Assembly: GCA_018824085.1 (NCBI GenBank)
Contig: JAHJHI010000026.1
Coordinates: forward strand, 1-64,000
Direction of reading: 5' to 3'
Length of the DNA stretch: 64,000 nt
Source of the DNA: Gammaproteobacteria bacterium
GTDB taxonomy: Bacteria; Pseudomonadota; Gammaproteobacteria; Burkholderiales; Rhodocyclaceae
In this document: piece after piece, positions 35,870 to 45,681 of the stretch
Layout of the letters: every line of letters begins with the position of its first letter
Position numbering within the stretch: position 1 is the stretch's first letter
The notes under the pieces: generated by a model
Told to the model about the DNA's origin: nothing
What the model saw: only the letters and a program-made list of their open reading frames with translations
Database searches by the model: none
Translations under genes and position numbers: made by a program

Positions 35870-36862
35870 TCAGTGGGCCGCGTGAGCGAGTCCCAGTGAC
35901 ACGATGGCTTTGGCGTGCGTGAGGTCGCGTGCCGAGCCGCTGCCGAACAGGCAGGCCGCCAACTGGTTCAGCAGCGGCTGGGGAATGGCGCGATGTCCTT
36001 CCAGCATGTCGCTGATGCAGCGTGCGCTGGCGTCGACATCGTCGGCGGGCGGCAGCGGATTGGTCCGCGGCAACTCGCCGGTTTCCGCCTCGAACAGCGT
36101 GCGTACCGCAAGGTGCTCGAACAGCTGGATGCGCGGGCGGCGCATCGGGTCGGCGAACGAATCGTCGTCGGGCGCACGCATCAGCAGCGCGCGTTCCGGG
36201 GTGCGCAGGAACATGTCGTTCAGGCGCGACAGCAACTGCGTGTCGGCGACACAGATGACGCGCAGGCTGCGCAGCGGCGCCGGATCCAGCAGTTTGGCGA
36301 CGACATGCGCGGTGTTGCGATTGCCCATGCGTTCGCGCAGGCGGATCAGGCTGTCGAGCGAGGGGTTGAGCGCGTCGGTCGGCACGATGGCGCATCGACC
36401 GGAATTCAGCGTCAGCAGCGCCTCGTCCAGTGTCGTGCATGGCGCGTGGCCGAGCAGCCTGAATACGTCGATGGCGCCGGGTCCCACGCCACCCCCGACC
36501 AGCCCATGCACCATGACCGGCACTTCGAGCCGGGCCAGCATCAACGCGAGCAGCGGCATCAGGTTCGGCGCCTGCCCGGCCCTGGCGTAGCTCGGGATGA
36601 CAACCATGCGCGGGCGGTGCTGCGGCAGTTCCATCTCCGGTACACGCTCGTTCAGCGCTCGCGCGAAGCCGGCAATCTCGTCGGCGGATTCGTGCTTCCA
36701 GCGCAGGCTCGCGAGCACGGCGCCCAGCTCCAGCGCCGGAATGCGGCCATCAAGCATGTCGGCAAACAGGCTGTAGGCCTCGCTTTCGGCAAGATCACGG
36801 GCGTCTTCGCCGCCCCGGCTGAGCGCCGACAACATTTCGGTCAGTGACTGTTGGCTCAGCAT
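35870..36862 (-). CDS. YbiB-like DNA-binding/glycosyltransferase-3 fold protein (copy 1)
   Basis: This 330-residue protein of the TrpD/YbiB fold has an N-terminal helical domain (AESEAYSLFADMLDGRIPALELGAVLASLR). A C-terminal domain follows (MVVIPSYARAGQAPNLMPLLALMLARLEVPVMVHG). The PRPP-binding GTGGD motif of anthranilate phosphoribosyltransferase is absent, so it is not TrpD. E. coli YbiB binds nucleic acids. It lies 33 bases after the nitrate reductase gene on the same strand and so probably belongs to the nitrate operon. A second copy occurs at 46910-47824. Confidence 0.82.
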   Translation of the reverse strand: MLSQQSLTEMLSALSRGGEDARDLAESEAYSLFADMLDGRIPALELGAVLASLRWKHESADEIAGFARALNERVPEMELPQHRPRMVVIPSYARAGQAPNLMPLLALMLARLEVPVMVHGLVGGGVGPGAIDVFRLLGHAPCTTLDEALLTLNSGRCAIVPTDALNPSLDSLIRLRERMGNRNTAHVVAKLLDPAPLRSLRVICVADTQLLSRLNDMFLRTPERALLMRAPDDDSFADPMRRPRIQLFEHLAVRTLFEAETGELPRTNPLPPADDVDASARCISDMLEGHRAIPQPLLNQLAACLFGSGSARDLTHAKAIVSLGLAHAAH

Positions 36863-36895
36863 CGCGTACGGCGCTCCATTTCTTTGGTGACGGTG

Positions 36896-39625
36896 CTATG
36901 CCGCCTGCCGCCGGGCGTCAAGCATGCGTTTGAGTTCGGGGACGCACGAACCGCACGACGTGCCGCAGCGCAGTGACGCCTGCAGCGCGGCCAGGTCGGC
37001 GCCGGCGGTGATGGCGTCTGCAATGTCGGGCTCCGCCACGTCGAGGCAGTTGCACACGATGCGGCCGCGACCGGTCGCGGCCGCCGGCGGCGTCGCCAGT
37101 GGCGCGAACAGCCAGCGCCGGAGTTCGGCTGTCGGCAGGCGCTCCACCATCACGTCGCGCAGCCAGTCGGCTGCGGCGGTTTCGCCGGTCAGGCGGATGC
37201 CGGTGAGCAGGCCGTCCTCGATCAGCGCGCGCTTCGTGATGTCGCGTCGCGCGTCGCGATAGACGAGGCATGACGGGTGATCCAGCGCGCAGAGGTGATC
37301 GATCTCGTCGAGCAGGCTGTCGTCGATCGGCGCGTCGTGTGCGATGCGCAGCACCAGCGCGGGCCTCTCGCGTCCGGCCAGCGACAGCGAGGCGTAGGCG
37401 AAGCGGGCGAGCAGCGGGGCCAGCGCTTCGGCACGCGTGAGCGCGAGGCTGGTTGCCGCCTCGTCGCTGATTTCCGTACGCAGCAGCAGCGCCTGGTGCG
37501 GCAGCTCGGCACGCGTCATCTGCACTGCGGCATGCTTGAGTTCGGGTTGTTTCGAATGCGGGTCGACGCGCCCGGCGGTGAGTGCATTGGCGCCGCTGCT
37601 CGACAGCGCGTTGCGGCCCCAGTGCATGGCGACGAAGGCGCTGCCCGGGCGCTGCGCATCGGTGGCGTGGGCCCGCAGCACGATTTCACCACGGCGGCTC
37701 TTGATGCGCACCAGATCGCCGTCCGCCAGACCGCGTCGCGCGAGGTCGCTCGCGTGTACTTCGACGCGCGCTTCGGCGACGTGGCTGTACAGCCGCGCCA
37801 CCTGGCCGGTGCGGCTCATGCAGTGCCAGTGATCGCGCAGCCGGCCGGTGTTCAGGTGCAGCGGATAGCGTGCGTCGATCTTCTCCGCCGTCGTGCCGGC
37901 GCTCGGCACGACGAAGCGCGCGCGTCCGGTGTCGGTGGCGAAGCGGCGGTCGGAATAGAGCCGATCCCGCCCCGCCTGCGCGCCGGCCGGGAAGGGCCAT
38001 TGCTGCGGTCCCATCCGGTCCAGCAGTTCGTAGCTCAGGCCGGTGATGTCGAGGTCGCGACCGCGCGTCGTGGCGACGTGCTCGCGGAACACGTCATCGG
38101 CGGTTTCGTACGGGAACAGCGCATCGGCGTCGCGGCCGATGCGTGGCGCCAGCGCCCGCGCGAAGTCGCGCGCGATGCGCCAGTCCGCCCGGGCCTCGCC
38201 TGGTGCCGGCAGCGCGGCATTGACGTGCGTGATGCGGCGTTCGGAATTGGTGACGGTGCCTTCCTTCTCGCCCCAGGTCGTCGCCGGCAGCAGCAGGTCG
38301 GCGAAGGCGGCGCTTTCGGTGCTGCGGCAGGCGTCCTGCACAACGACGAACTCGGCGGTCTTGAGCGCTTCGATGATGCGCGCCTGATCGGGCATCGAGT
38401 GCGCCGGATTGGTGCAGGCGATCCACACGGCCTTCACCTTGCCTTCGCGTACCGCTTCGAACAGCTCCACCGCGGTCAGCCCGGGCGTCGCCGGTACGTC
38501 GTCGATGCCCCATAGCGCAGCCACTTCGGCGCGGTGTTCGGGCTTTGCCATGTCGCGGTGCGCGGACAGCAGATTGGCCATGCCGCCGACTTCGCGCCCG
38601 CCCATCGCGTTCGGTTGCCCGGTCAGCGAAAACGGGCCGGCGCCCGGACGCCCGATCTGGCCGGTCGCCAGATGCAGCGCAATCAGCGCGGCGCCGTTGT
38701 GCGTGCCGTGATGCGACTGGTTCAGACCCTGGCACCACATCGACATCGCCGCCTTCGATTCGCCGAACCACTTTGCGGCGGTCACGATGTCCTCGGCGCG
38801 CAGTCCGCACACCTCGGCCGCGACGGCCGGCGTGATGTCGCGCACATGCTTGCGCAGTGCGTCGAAGCCTTCCGTATGGGCGGCGATGAAGGCGTCATCG
38901 GCAAGCCCTTCCCACAGCAGCACATGCAGCATCGCGTTGTACAGCCAGATGTCGGTGCCGGGCAGCAGCGGCAGATGCAGGTCGGCGTCGGACGCGGTAT
39001 CGGTGCGGCGCGGATCGACGACGATCATCTTCAGCGCGGGATTGGCCCGGCGCGCATCCTCGATGCGGCGATACACGATGGGGTGCGCAAACGCCGGATT
39101 GCCGCCGGCGATCAGCAGGCAGTCGGTGTGGTCGATGTCCTCGTAGGAACAGGGCGGCGCGTCCGCGCCCAGCGTCTGTTTGTACGCGGACACGGCTGAA
39201 CTCATGCACAGGCGCGAGTTGGTGTCGACGTTGTTGGTGCCGATCAGTCCCTTGGCGAGCTTGTTGAAGACGTAGTAGTCCTCGGTCAGCAGCTGGCCCG
39301 AAATATAGAAGGCCACGGCGTCCGGGCCGTGCTCGGCAATGATGTCCGCGAAGCGCGCGGCTGCGTGATCGAGTGCCTCGCTCCACGGCACGGCAACCCG
39401 CGGCTGGTCGCGCGCGGTGCGCAGCTCCGGCGCGAGGGCGCGGGTTTCCGGGCGGGCACTCAGATGCAGTGTCGCACCCTTGGTGCACAGGCGGCCGAAA
39501 TTGGCCGGATGCTGCGGGTCGCCCTTCACGCCGGTGATGCGGCGGCCGTCGTGTTCGATGATCACGCCGCACCCGACGCCGCAGTAGCAGCAGGTCGAGC
39601 GGGTTTCGTGTGTTGTCTGTGTCAT
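36896..39625 (-). CDS. nasA: Assimilatory nitrate reductase catalytic subunit
   Basis: This 909-residue cytoplasmic Mo-bisMGD enzyme reduces nitrate to nitrite. [4Fe-4S] ligands lie in TCCYCGVGCGV near the N-terminus, and the Mo-ligand Cys is likely in SRLCMSSAVSAYKQTLG near residue 150. The C-terminal extension carries a BFD-type [2Fe-2S] motif (RIVCNCLDVAEPDI, RCGTSCGSC), as in Klebsiella NasA. The start at 39625 places the first cluster motif about ten residues in. It is followed by a YbiB-like gene and preceded by a phosphatase-kinase gene with 144 bases between. Confidence 0.94.
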   Translation of the reverse strand: MTQTTHETRSTCCYCGVGCGVIIEHDGRRITGVKGDPQHPANFGRLCTKGATLHLSARPETRALAPELRTARDQPRVAVPWSEALDHAAARFADIIAEHGPDAVAFYISGQLLTEDYYVFNKLAKGLIGTNNVDTNSRLCMSSAVSAYKQTLGADAPPCSYEDIDHTDCLLIAGGNPAFAHPIVYRRIEDARRANPALKMIVVDPRRTDTASDADLHLPLLPGTDIWLYNAMLHVLLWEGLADDAFIAAHTEGFDALRKHVRDITPAVAAEVCGLRAEDIVTAAKWFGESKAAMSMWCQGLNQSHHGTHNGAALIALHLATGQIGRPGAGPFSLTGQPNAMGGREVGGMANLLSAHRDMAKPEHRAEVAALWGIDDVPATPGLTAVELFEAVREGKVKAVWIACTNPAHSMPDQARIIEALKTAEFVVVQDACRSTESAAFADLLLPATTWGEKEGTVTNSERRITHVNAALPAPGEARADWRIARDFARALAPRIGRDADALFPYETADDVFREHVATTRGRDLDITGLSYELLDRMGPQQWPFPAGAQAGRDRLYSDRRFATDTGRARFVVPSAGTTAEKIDARYPLHLNTGRLRDHWHCMSRTGQVARLYSHVAEARVEVHASDLARRGLADGDLVRIKSRRGEIVLRAHATDAQRPGSAFVAMHWGRNALSSSGANALTAGRVDPHSKQPELKHAAVQMTRAELPHQALLLRTEISDEAATSLALTRAEALAPLLARFAYASLSLAGRERPALVLRIAHDAPIDDSLLDEIDHLCALDHPSCLVYRDARRDITKRALIEDGLLTGIRLTGETAAADWLRDVMVERLPTAELRRWLFAPLATPPAAATGRGRIVCNCLDVAEPDIADAITAGADLAALQASLRCGTSCGSCVPELKRMLDARRQAA

Positions 39626-39769
39626 GAGTGTCTCCGGGAGACATTTAGCAAGGGGTATGCCACGCCGCTTTCGCACGTTTCAGGCGCGTTTCGCGACGGT
39701 TCGGGTCGCATGCGCTCCGTGGCGGGGCGCGCAGGCCAGCCCGTGCATGCGACTGGTGCATTGCATCCG

Positions 39770-41449
39770 TCATGTGAGGAGCGCGCCCAGCAACAGCACG
39801 TTGAGCAGTACCGACAGCGCCAGCAGTACCCGCAGCAGACGCACCGATGCCCGCTCGACCAGTGGTGCCCGGCGCGGGATGGCGAGCGGCCGGTGTGCGC
39901 CGCGTTCGAGTGCCAGCAGGAATTCGTCGACCGTTTCGAAGCGTGTCGCCGGGGTGCGCGCGACGGCCTTCAGCAGCACCGCTTCGAGCCAGGCCGGAAT
40001 GTCGGGCCGGTAGCGGGTGGGCGGCACGGGGTCACCGAAGCGCGGATGCTGGAATGGCTCGATCTCTCCGTAGGGGTAATGCCGGGTCAGCAGCTCATAC
40101 AGCGTGACGCCGACCGCGAACAGGTCGCTCGACTCGCTCGCCGGCTCGCCGTCGAACAGCTCGGGCGCCATATAGCTCGGCGTGCCGGGATTGTTGATCT
40201 CGCGGAAATCCTCGCCGTCGGACGCGGCGACACCGAGGTCGAGCACGCGCAGTGTCGATTGCGTGTCGACGTGCACATTGTCCGGCTTGATGTCCCGGTG
40301 CACGATGCCGAGGCGATGCAGCGTGGCCAGCGCGCGCAGGATCAGGCAGCCGGTACGCGCCGCGTCGTCGGCCGTGTAGTGCTGCCCGGAATCCAGCCGC
40401 GCGCGCAGCGTGGCGCCATCGTGCCAGCTCATCAGGTAGTACAGGCGGCTGCGTCCCGGATGGCCGATCACCTGCGGGAATGACGGCGACACGACGCGAC
40501 GCGCCAGCCACTCCTCATGCACCAGCGCTGCGATCGCGTCCGGGTCGGCGGCGTCTTCGCGCAGGGTCTTCAGCACCACGATGTCGCCGCTGTCGAGGTT
40601 CTTCATGCGATAGAGCAGCGTCACGCGCGAGGCGTGCAGCACGCCTTCCACGCGCAGGCCGTCGAGCGTGTCGCCGACTTGCAGGCGCGGCGGCAGCATG
40701 AGGCAGGCGGCCTCGGCCAGCCGGTCGCGCAGCGCCGCCTGCGGCAGCGTATCGACGCACACCACGAGCGCGGTGCAGTTGTCGCCGGCACCGCGCCCCT
40801 CCGCCTGCAGCACCAGTGCCGCCGCCAGTGCCTCGGCGCCGTCGCCGTTCGCCAGAATGGTGGTGATGCCTTCGTCCTGAAGCGTGTTCCACACACCGTC
40901 ACTCATCAGCACGAAGCAGTCGCCGGTATCCAGCTCGCCCTCGGCGTGATCGACGACCAGCTTCGGATCGAGGCCGACCGCTCGATGCAGCACGTTGGAC
41001 AGTTCAGGGTGCGCCCACGTGTGGTCCTCGGTCAGCTGCGACAGCACGCCGGCGCGATACAGATAGATGCGCGAATCGCCGACGTGGGCCAGATGCCAGC
41101 GTGTGCCGCGCAGCACGAGGGCGGACAGCGTCGTGGCCATGCCGGCGGATTCACGCGTGCGTGCCGCGTGGGCGATCAGCCAGCGGTTGAGCGAGCCGAG
41201 CACCTGATCGAGCGACTGCGTGATGCGCCAGGTGTCGGGCGTGGCGTAGTAGTCGTTGAGCAGCCCGCGCACCGTGAACTCGGCGGCTTCGCGGCCCTTG
41301 GCGTGACCGCCCACGCCGTCGGCGAGCGCCAGCAGGATGCCTTTCGCATCCAGCGTTTCGCCGAGCGGCGTGACCGCGCCGGCGAAGTCCTCGTTGCGCG
41401 GTCGCGGTCCGGTCACCGAGCACTGGCCGATGGACACCTTGAGGGTCAT
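39770..41449 (-). CDS. Fused PP2C phosphatase-Ser/Thr kinase, membrane anchored
   Basis: This 559-residue protein has two signalling domains. Residues about 1-240 are a PP2C phosphatase (RPRNEDF, ALADGVGGHAKG, HVGDSRIYLYR, LMSDGVW, GDNCTALVV). Residues about 260-510 are a Hanks-type kinase, with Lys in IVVLKTL near 293, HRDIKPDN near 386 and DLG instead of DFG near 405. The protein ends with one membrane span (LLRVLLALSVLLNVLLLGALL). Both domains face the cytoplasm. Homologs of this fusion sit in nitrate-assimilation loci of pseudomonads. It follows the nitrate transporter by 17 bases, so it may control transporter or reductase activity by reversible phosphorylation. Confidence 0.92.
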   Translation of the reverse strand: MTLKVSIGQCSVTGPRPRNEDFAGAVTPLGETLDAKGILLALADGVGGHAKGREAAEFTVRGLLNDYYATPDTWRITQSLDQVLGSLNRWLIAHAARTRESAGMATTLSALVLRGTRWHLAHVGDSRIYLYRAGVLSQLTEDHTWAHPELSNVLHRAVGLDPKLVVDHAEGELDTGDCFVLMSDGVWNTLQDEGITTILANGDGAEALAAALVLQAEGRGAGDNCTALVVCVDTLPQAALRDRLAEAACLMLPPRLQVGDTLDGLRVEGVLHASRVTLLYRMKNLDSGDIVVLKTLREDAADPDAIAALVHEEWLARRVVSPSFPQVIGHPGRSRLYYLMSWHDGATLRARLDSGQHYTADDAARTGCLILRALATLHRLGIVHRDIKPDNVHVDTQSTLRVLDLGVAASDGEDFREINNPGTPSYMAPELFDGEPASESSDLFAVGVTLYELLTRHYPYGEIEPFQHPRFGDPVPPTRYRPDIPAWLEAVLLKAVARTPATRFETVDEFLLALERGAHRPLAIPRRAPLVERASVRLLRVLLALSVLLNVLLLGALLT

Positions 41450-41466
41450 GGCGGGTGGCCGCTGCG

Positions 41467-42681
41467 TCAGATGCGGGCGGAGGTCAGGTGTGCCGCGCCC
41501 CAGGTGGTGCGCCAGCGCGTCTTCACGCGCGTCAGGCCGACCAGCGCCAGCACGGCGAGCAGCGCGAAGATGACGAGTCCCGCCTGATAGCTTCCGGTGG
41601 CTTCGCGCGAATAGCCGAGCGAGGACGCGAGGTAGAAGCCGCCGACGCCGCCGGCCATGCCGACCAGACCGGTCATCACGCCGATCTCCCGGCGGAAACG
41701 CTGCGGCACCAGCTGGAACACCGCGCCGTTACCCATGCCCAGCGCGAGCATCGCGCCGACGAAGGCCACTGCAGCCATCCAGGCCGTGGGCAGTCCGAAG
41801 CTCGCCAGTACCAGGAAGGCGGCGGCCACGAGATACATCGCGCTGAGCGACCGTATGCCGCCGATGCGGTCGGCCACGTTGCCGCCGATCGGACGCACAA
41901 GCGAGCCGGCGAACACGCAGGCCGCCGTGAAGTAGCCGGCAGTCTGGGCATTCAGGCCGTACTGTGTGTTGAAGTAGATGGTGAGCGACGAGGCGAGGCC
42001 GACGAAGCCGCCGAAGGTGACGCTGTAGAAGAACATGAACCACCACGCGTCGCGGTCGCGCAGCACCTTGAGATATTCCGACATCGTTTTCGGCGGCGGG
42101 CATTCCGGAGAGTCCTTCGCCACGGCGAGATAGAAGATGAAGACGGCGACCAGCGGAATCAGCGCCAGACCGAACACATTGGTCCAGCCGAACGCGATGG
42201 CGAGCCCCGGTGCGAACAGCGCAGCCAGCGCGGTGCCGGAATTGCCGGCGCCGGCGATGCCCAGCGCGGTGCCCTGATGCTCCGGCGGATACCAGCGTGA
42301 CGCCAGCGGCAGTGCCACGGCGAAGGCGGCGCCCGCGAAGCCGAGGAAGACCCCGAGCAGCAGCGCCTGTTCATAGCTGTGGATGCCGAAGCGCCACGCG
42401 GCAAACAGTGCGCCGATGACGATGACCTGGCCGATTGCGCCGGCGCGCTTGGGCTTCAGATGATCGACCAGCACGCCCATGACCAGACGGAGCAGGGCGC
42501 CGGACAGCACCGGCACGGCAACCATGAAGCCCTTCTGTGTGTGCGTCAGTTGCAGGTCGGCGGCGATCTGCACGCCGAGCGGCCCGAGCAGCACCCACAC
42601 CATGAAGGCGAGGTCGAAATAGAGGAAGGCGGCGAACAGCGTGGGCGTGTGGCCGGCCTTCAGAAAGGCTTTCTTGTCCAT
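41467..42681 (-). CDS. narK: NarK/NasA-type nitrate transporter (MFS)
   Basis: This 404-residue MFS transporter of the nitrate/nitrite porter family has 12 membrane spans. The first nitrate signature is GIAGAGNSGTALAALFAPGLA near residue 130, and the second related Gly-rich motif is MTGLVGMAGGVGGFYL near residue 335. The ATG at 42681 is preceded by GGAGG. An in-frame upstream ATG at 42714 is possible but lacks an SD. It sits between nirD and the phosphatase-kinase gene in the minus-strand operon. Confidence 0.92.
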   Translation of the reverse strand: MDKKAFLKAGHTPTLFAAFLYFDLAFMVWVLLGPLGVQIAADLQLTHTQKGFMVAVPVLSGALLRLVMGVLVDHLKPKRAGAIGQVIVIGALFAAWRFGIHSYEQALLLGVFLGFAGAAFAVALPLASRWYPPEHQGTALGIAGAGNSGTALAALFAPGLAIAFGWTNVFGLALIPLVAVFIFYLAVAKDSPECPPPKTMSEYLKVLRDRDAWWFMFFYSVTFGGFVGLASSLTIYFNTQYGLNAQTAGYFTAACVFAGSLVRPIGGNVADRIGGIRSLSAMYLVAAAFLVLASFGLPTAWMAAVAFVGAMLALGMGNGAVFQLVPQRFRREIGVMTGLVGMAGGVGGFYLASSLGYSREATGSYQAGLVIFALLAVLALVGLTRVKTRWRTTWGAAHLTSARI

Positions 42682-42813
42682 CGGTGGATGACCTCCAGGT
42701 AATGAGTTCGTCATGCGCGCGTCCTTGCGGGCAGACGAGTTTCCGGATGAGGGGCGAGCGGGCGCTGGGCCGTCCTTCTGGCCAGCCCCGCCGTGATGGC
42801 TGCTGCGAGGTGC

Positions 42814-42844
42814 CATTCCCGGTGTCGCTCGATGGCCGGGAATG
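42814..42844 (-). other. Imperfect hairpin between nirD and narK
   Basis: CATTCCCGG and CCGGGAATG are nine-base complementary arms around a 13-base loop, in the 180-base gap after nirD. No T-run follows on the minus strand. It may mark mRNA processing that lets nirBD and the downstream genes be expressed at different levels. Confidence 0.5.
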
Positions 42845-42861
42845 ACGTCCGCACATGCTGC

Positions 42862-43203
42862 TCAGGTCCTGAGCAGCACCTGGCCGTTGTCGACCTTCAC
42901 CTCGAAGCTGCGGGCACAACCGACGTCGGGGGCGACGGCCTCGCCGGAATCGAGCTGGATCTTCCAGTTGTGCAGCGGGCAGGTGACGGTGTTGCCGGCG
43001 ACGATGCCCTGGGACAGCGGCCCGCCCTTGTGCGGGCACTTGTCGTGGACCGCGAATATCCGGTCGTCACCGGTGCGGAAGATGGCGATGTCGCCCGATG
43101 CGGCGCTGACCACGCGCGCGCCCAGTCGAGGAATGTCCTCGAGCGCGCACACGGGCGTCCATTCAGTGGTGGCTGTATTCATGTCGGTGTCCTGTTTCGG
43201 CAT
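42862..43203 (-). CDS. nirD: Nitrite reductase (NADH) small subunit
   Basis: This 113-residue Rieske-like [2Fe-2S] protein has cluster motifs CPHKGG and CPLHNW in the proper spacing. It pairs with NirB to reduce nitrite to ammonium with NADH. It lies nine bases after nirB. A second possible start (Met8, 43182) exists. Confidence 0.95.
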   Translation of the reverse strand: MPKQDTDMNTATTEWTPVCALEDIPRLGARVVSAASGDIAIFRTGDDRIFAVHDKCPHKGGPLSQGIVAGNTVTCPLHNWKIQLDSGEAVAPDVGCARSFEVKVDNGQVLLRT

Positions 43204-43212
43204 TGGGTGGGA

Positions 43213-45681
43213 TCAGGCTTTCATCGCTTCGCGCACGGCGAGTGTGCGGAACTCGCGGCCGAGTTCGGATTTCGCATCCGCTTCGGCGCGCTCCAGCCAC
43301 GGATCCCGGTAGTCCTGCAGCGCGAACAACAGGCGCTCGAACAGTGCGCGCCGGTTCTCCGCGTCCTCGACCACCTTGCCCTTGACGTAATCAAGGCCGA
43401 CACGGTCGATGTAATGCACGGTGCGCTCCAGGTACCAGCCTTCCTCGCGGTAGAGCTGGATGAAGGCGCCGGAGAACTCCATGACCTCCTCGTCGCTGGC
43501 GACCTTGCAGAAGAACTGCGCCACCTCGGTCTTGATGCCGCCGTTGCCGGCGACATAGATTTCGTAACCGGATTCCACGCCGATGACGCCGACGTCCTTG
43601 ATGCCGGCTTCGGCACAGTTGCGCGGGCAGCCCGAGACGGCCAGCTTGACCTTGTGCGGGCTGTACATGCCGAACAGCATCTTCTCCAGCTTGACCCCCA
43701 GCCCCATCGACAGCTGCGTGCCGAAGCGGCAGTGCTCTGCGCCGACGCAGGTCTTCACGGTGCGCAGGCTCTTGCCGTAGGCGTGGCCGGACACCATGCC
43801 GGCTTTCGACAGGTCGGCCCACATGGCCGGCAGGTCGTCCTTCTTCACGCCGAGCAGGTCGATGCGCTGGCCGCCGGTGACCTTGACGGTCGGCACTTGG
43901 TATTTTTCCGCGGCGTCCGCGATGGCGCGCAGCTCGCCCGGCGTCGTGAGCCCGCCCCACATGCGCGGCACCACGGAGTAGGTGCCGTCCTTCTGGATGT
44001 TGGCGTGAGCGCGCTCGTTGATGTAGCGGCTCTGCGCGTCGTCCTTCGCCTCGTGCGGCCAGGTCGAGATGAGGTAGTAGTTCAGCGCAGGGCGGCAGGA
44101 GGCGCAGCCGTTGGGCGTCTTCCACTGCAGTTCGCGCATCACGGTCGGGATGTCGATGTAGTGGCGCTCGCGGATGGCCGTGCGCACGTCGCCGTGATTC
44201 ATGTCGGTACAGCCGCACATCGGCTTCGACGTGGAGCTGGCCGGCGTGTAGGCGCCGCCGATGCACGACGCGAGGATCTGTTCGACCAGACCGGTGCAGG
44301 AACCGCAGGACGATGACGCCTTGGTGTGCTTGCGCACGTCGTCCAGCGAGAACAGCCCCTTCTCCTTGATCGCCTTCACGATGGTGCCCTTGCACACGCC
44401 GTTGCAGCCGCACACCTCTGCCGAGTCGGGCATCGCCGCTGCCTGCGTCTGGCCCTTGTGGCCGACGTCGCCCAGGTGGTTCTGGCCGAACATGAGGTGG
44501 TCGCGCACGGCGTGGATGTTCTGGCCGTCCTTGATCAGCTGGAAGTACCAGGCACCGTCGGCGGTGTCGCCGTACAGGCAGGCCCCGACGAGGCGTTCGC
44601 CCTCGATGACGAGCCGCTTGTAGACGCCGCCCGAGGGGTCGTGCAGCACGATGTCGTCACAGCCCGGTCCGCCGGTGAAATTGCCGGCCGAGAACACGTC
44701 GATGCCGGTCACCTTGAGCTTGGTCGAGGTGACCGAGCCCTTGTAGGTGCCGATGCCGTAGTGGGCGAGGTGGTTGGCGCATACCTTGGCCTGCTCGAAC
44801 AGCGGGGCGACCAGACCGTATGCGATGCCGCGGTGGCTGACGCACTCGCCCACGGCGTAGATCTTCGGGTCATAGGTCTGCATGGTGTCGTTGACCACCA
44901 GACCACGGTTGCAGTAGAGCCCGGCCGATTCGGCCAGCGTCGTGTTCGGGCGGATGCCGGCGGCCATGACGACGAGGTCGGCCGGCAGTGTCTCGCCGCT
45001 CTTGAAGCGCACGGCCGCCACGCGTCCGTCGGCCCCGGCGATGAGCGACTCGGTCTGCTTTTCCAGCAGGAAGGCGAGCCCCTTCTTTTCCAGCGAGGCC
45101 TGCAGCATGTCGGCCGACGGGCGGTCGAGCTGGCGTTCCATGATCCAGGCGGCCAGGTGCACGACGGTCACCTGCATGCCGCGCAGCGCCAGGCCGTTGG
45201 CGGCTTCCAGCCCGAGCAGGCCGGCGCCGATGACGACGGCGTGCCTGTGCGTGGCGGCCGCCTCGATCATCGCGTCGGTATCGGCGATGTCACGGTAGGC
45301 GATGACGCCGGGCAGGTCCTTGCCGGAAACGGGCAGGATGAAGGGGTTGGAGCCGGTGGCGAGCAGCAGGCGGTCGTACTCGGCGGCCGTTCCGTCCTCG
45401 GCGATGACGCGGCGCGCGGTGCGGTCGATCTTCACGACCTTCTTGCCGGCGTGCAGCGTGATGTCGTTGTCGCGGTACCAGTCCCAGTCGTTCAGGATGA
45501 TGTCCTGCACCGTCATTTCGCCGGCCAGTACCGGCGAGAGCAGGATGCGGTTGTAGTTCGGATGAGGCTCGGCGCCGAACACCGTGATGTCGTACATCCC
45601 GGGTGCGATCTTGAGCAGCTCTTCCAGCGTCCGGCAACCCGCCATCCCGTTGCCTATCATGACCAGACGTTTTTTCTGCAT
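43213..45681 (-). CDS. nirB: Nitrite reductase (NADH) large subunit
   Basis: This 822-residue cytoplasmic enzyme reduces nitrite to ammonium. Its order is: an FAD/NAD domain (VMIGNGMAGCRTLEELL, VVIGAGLLGLEAANGLALRG); a BFD-like [2Fe-2S] region (CGCNGVCKGTIV near 420 and SSSCGSCTGLV); and the siroheme-[4Fe-4S] ligands CVGAEHCRFG near 645 and SGCPRNCAEA near 683. The ATG at 45681 has an AGGA SD; the longer frame to 46017 lacks homology. It is first of six genes (nirB, nirD, narK, phosphatase-kinase, nasA, ybiB-like). Confidence 0.95.
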   Translation of the reverse strand: MQKKRLVMIGNGMAGCRTLEELLKIAPGMYDITVFGAEPHPNYNRILLSPVLAGEMTVQDIILNDWDWYRDNDITLHAGKKVVKIDRTARRVIAEDGTAAEYDRLLLATGSNPFILPVSGKDLPGVIAYRDIADTDAMIEAAATHRHAVVIGAGLLGLEAANGLALRGMQVTVVHLAAWIMERQLDRPSADMLQASLEKKGLAFLLEKQTESLIAGADGRVAAVRFKSGETLPADLVVMAAGIRPNTTLAESAGLYCNRGLVVNDTMQTYDPKIYAVGECVSHRGIAYGLVAPLFEQAKVCANHLAHYGIGTYKGSVTSTKLKVTGIDVFSAGNFTGGPGCDDIVLHDPSGGVYKRLVIEGERLVGACLYGDTADGAWYFQLIKDGQNIHAVRDHLMFGQNHLGDVGHKGQTQAAAMPDSAEVCGCNGVCKGTIVKAIKEKGLFSLDDVRKHTKASSSCGSCTGLVEQILASCIGGAYTPASSTSKPMCGCTDMNHGDVRTAIRERHYIDIPTVMRELQWKTPNGCASCRPALNYYLISTWPHEAKDDAQSRYINERAHANIQKDGTYSVVPRMWGGLTTPGELRAIADAAEKYQVPTVKVTGGQRIDLLGVKKDDLPAMWADLSKAGMVSGHAYGKSLRTVKTCVGAEHCRFGTQLSMGLGVKLEKMLFGMYSPHKVKLAVSGCPRNCAEAGIKDVGVIGVESGYEIYVAGNGGIKTEVAQFFCKVASDEEVMEFSGAFIQLYREEGWYLERTVHYIDRVGLDYVKGKVVEDAENRRALFERLLFALQDYRDPWLERAEADAKSELGREFRTLAVREAMKA

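Noticed and set aside
35870-36862. Anthranilate phosphoribosyltransferase (TrpD)
   Set aside because: The fold matches but the PRPP-binding GTGGD motif is missing and no trp genes are near; the YbiB-like assignment fits better.
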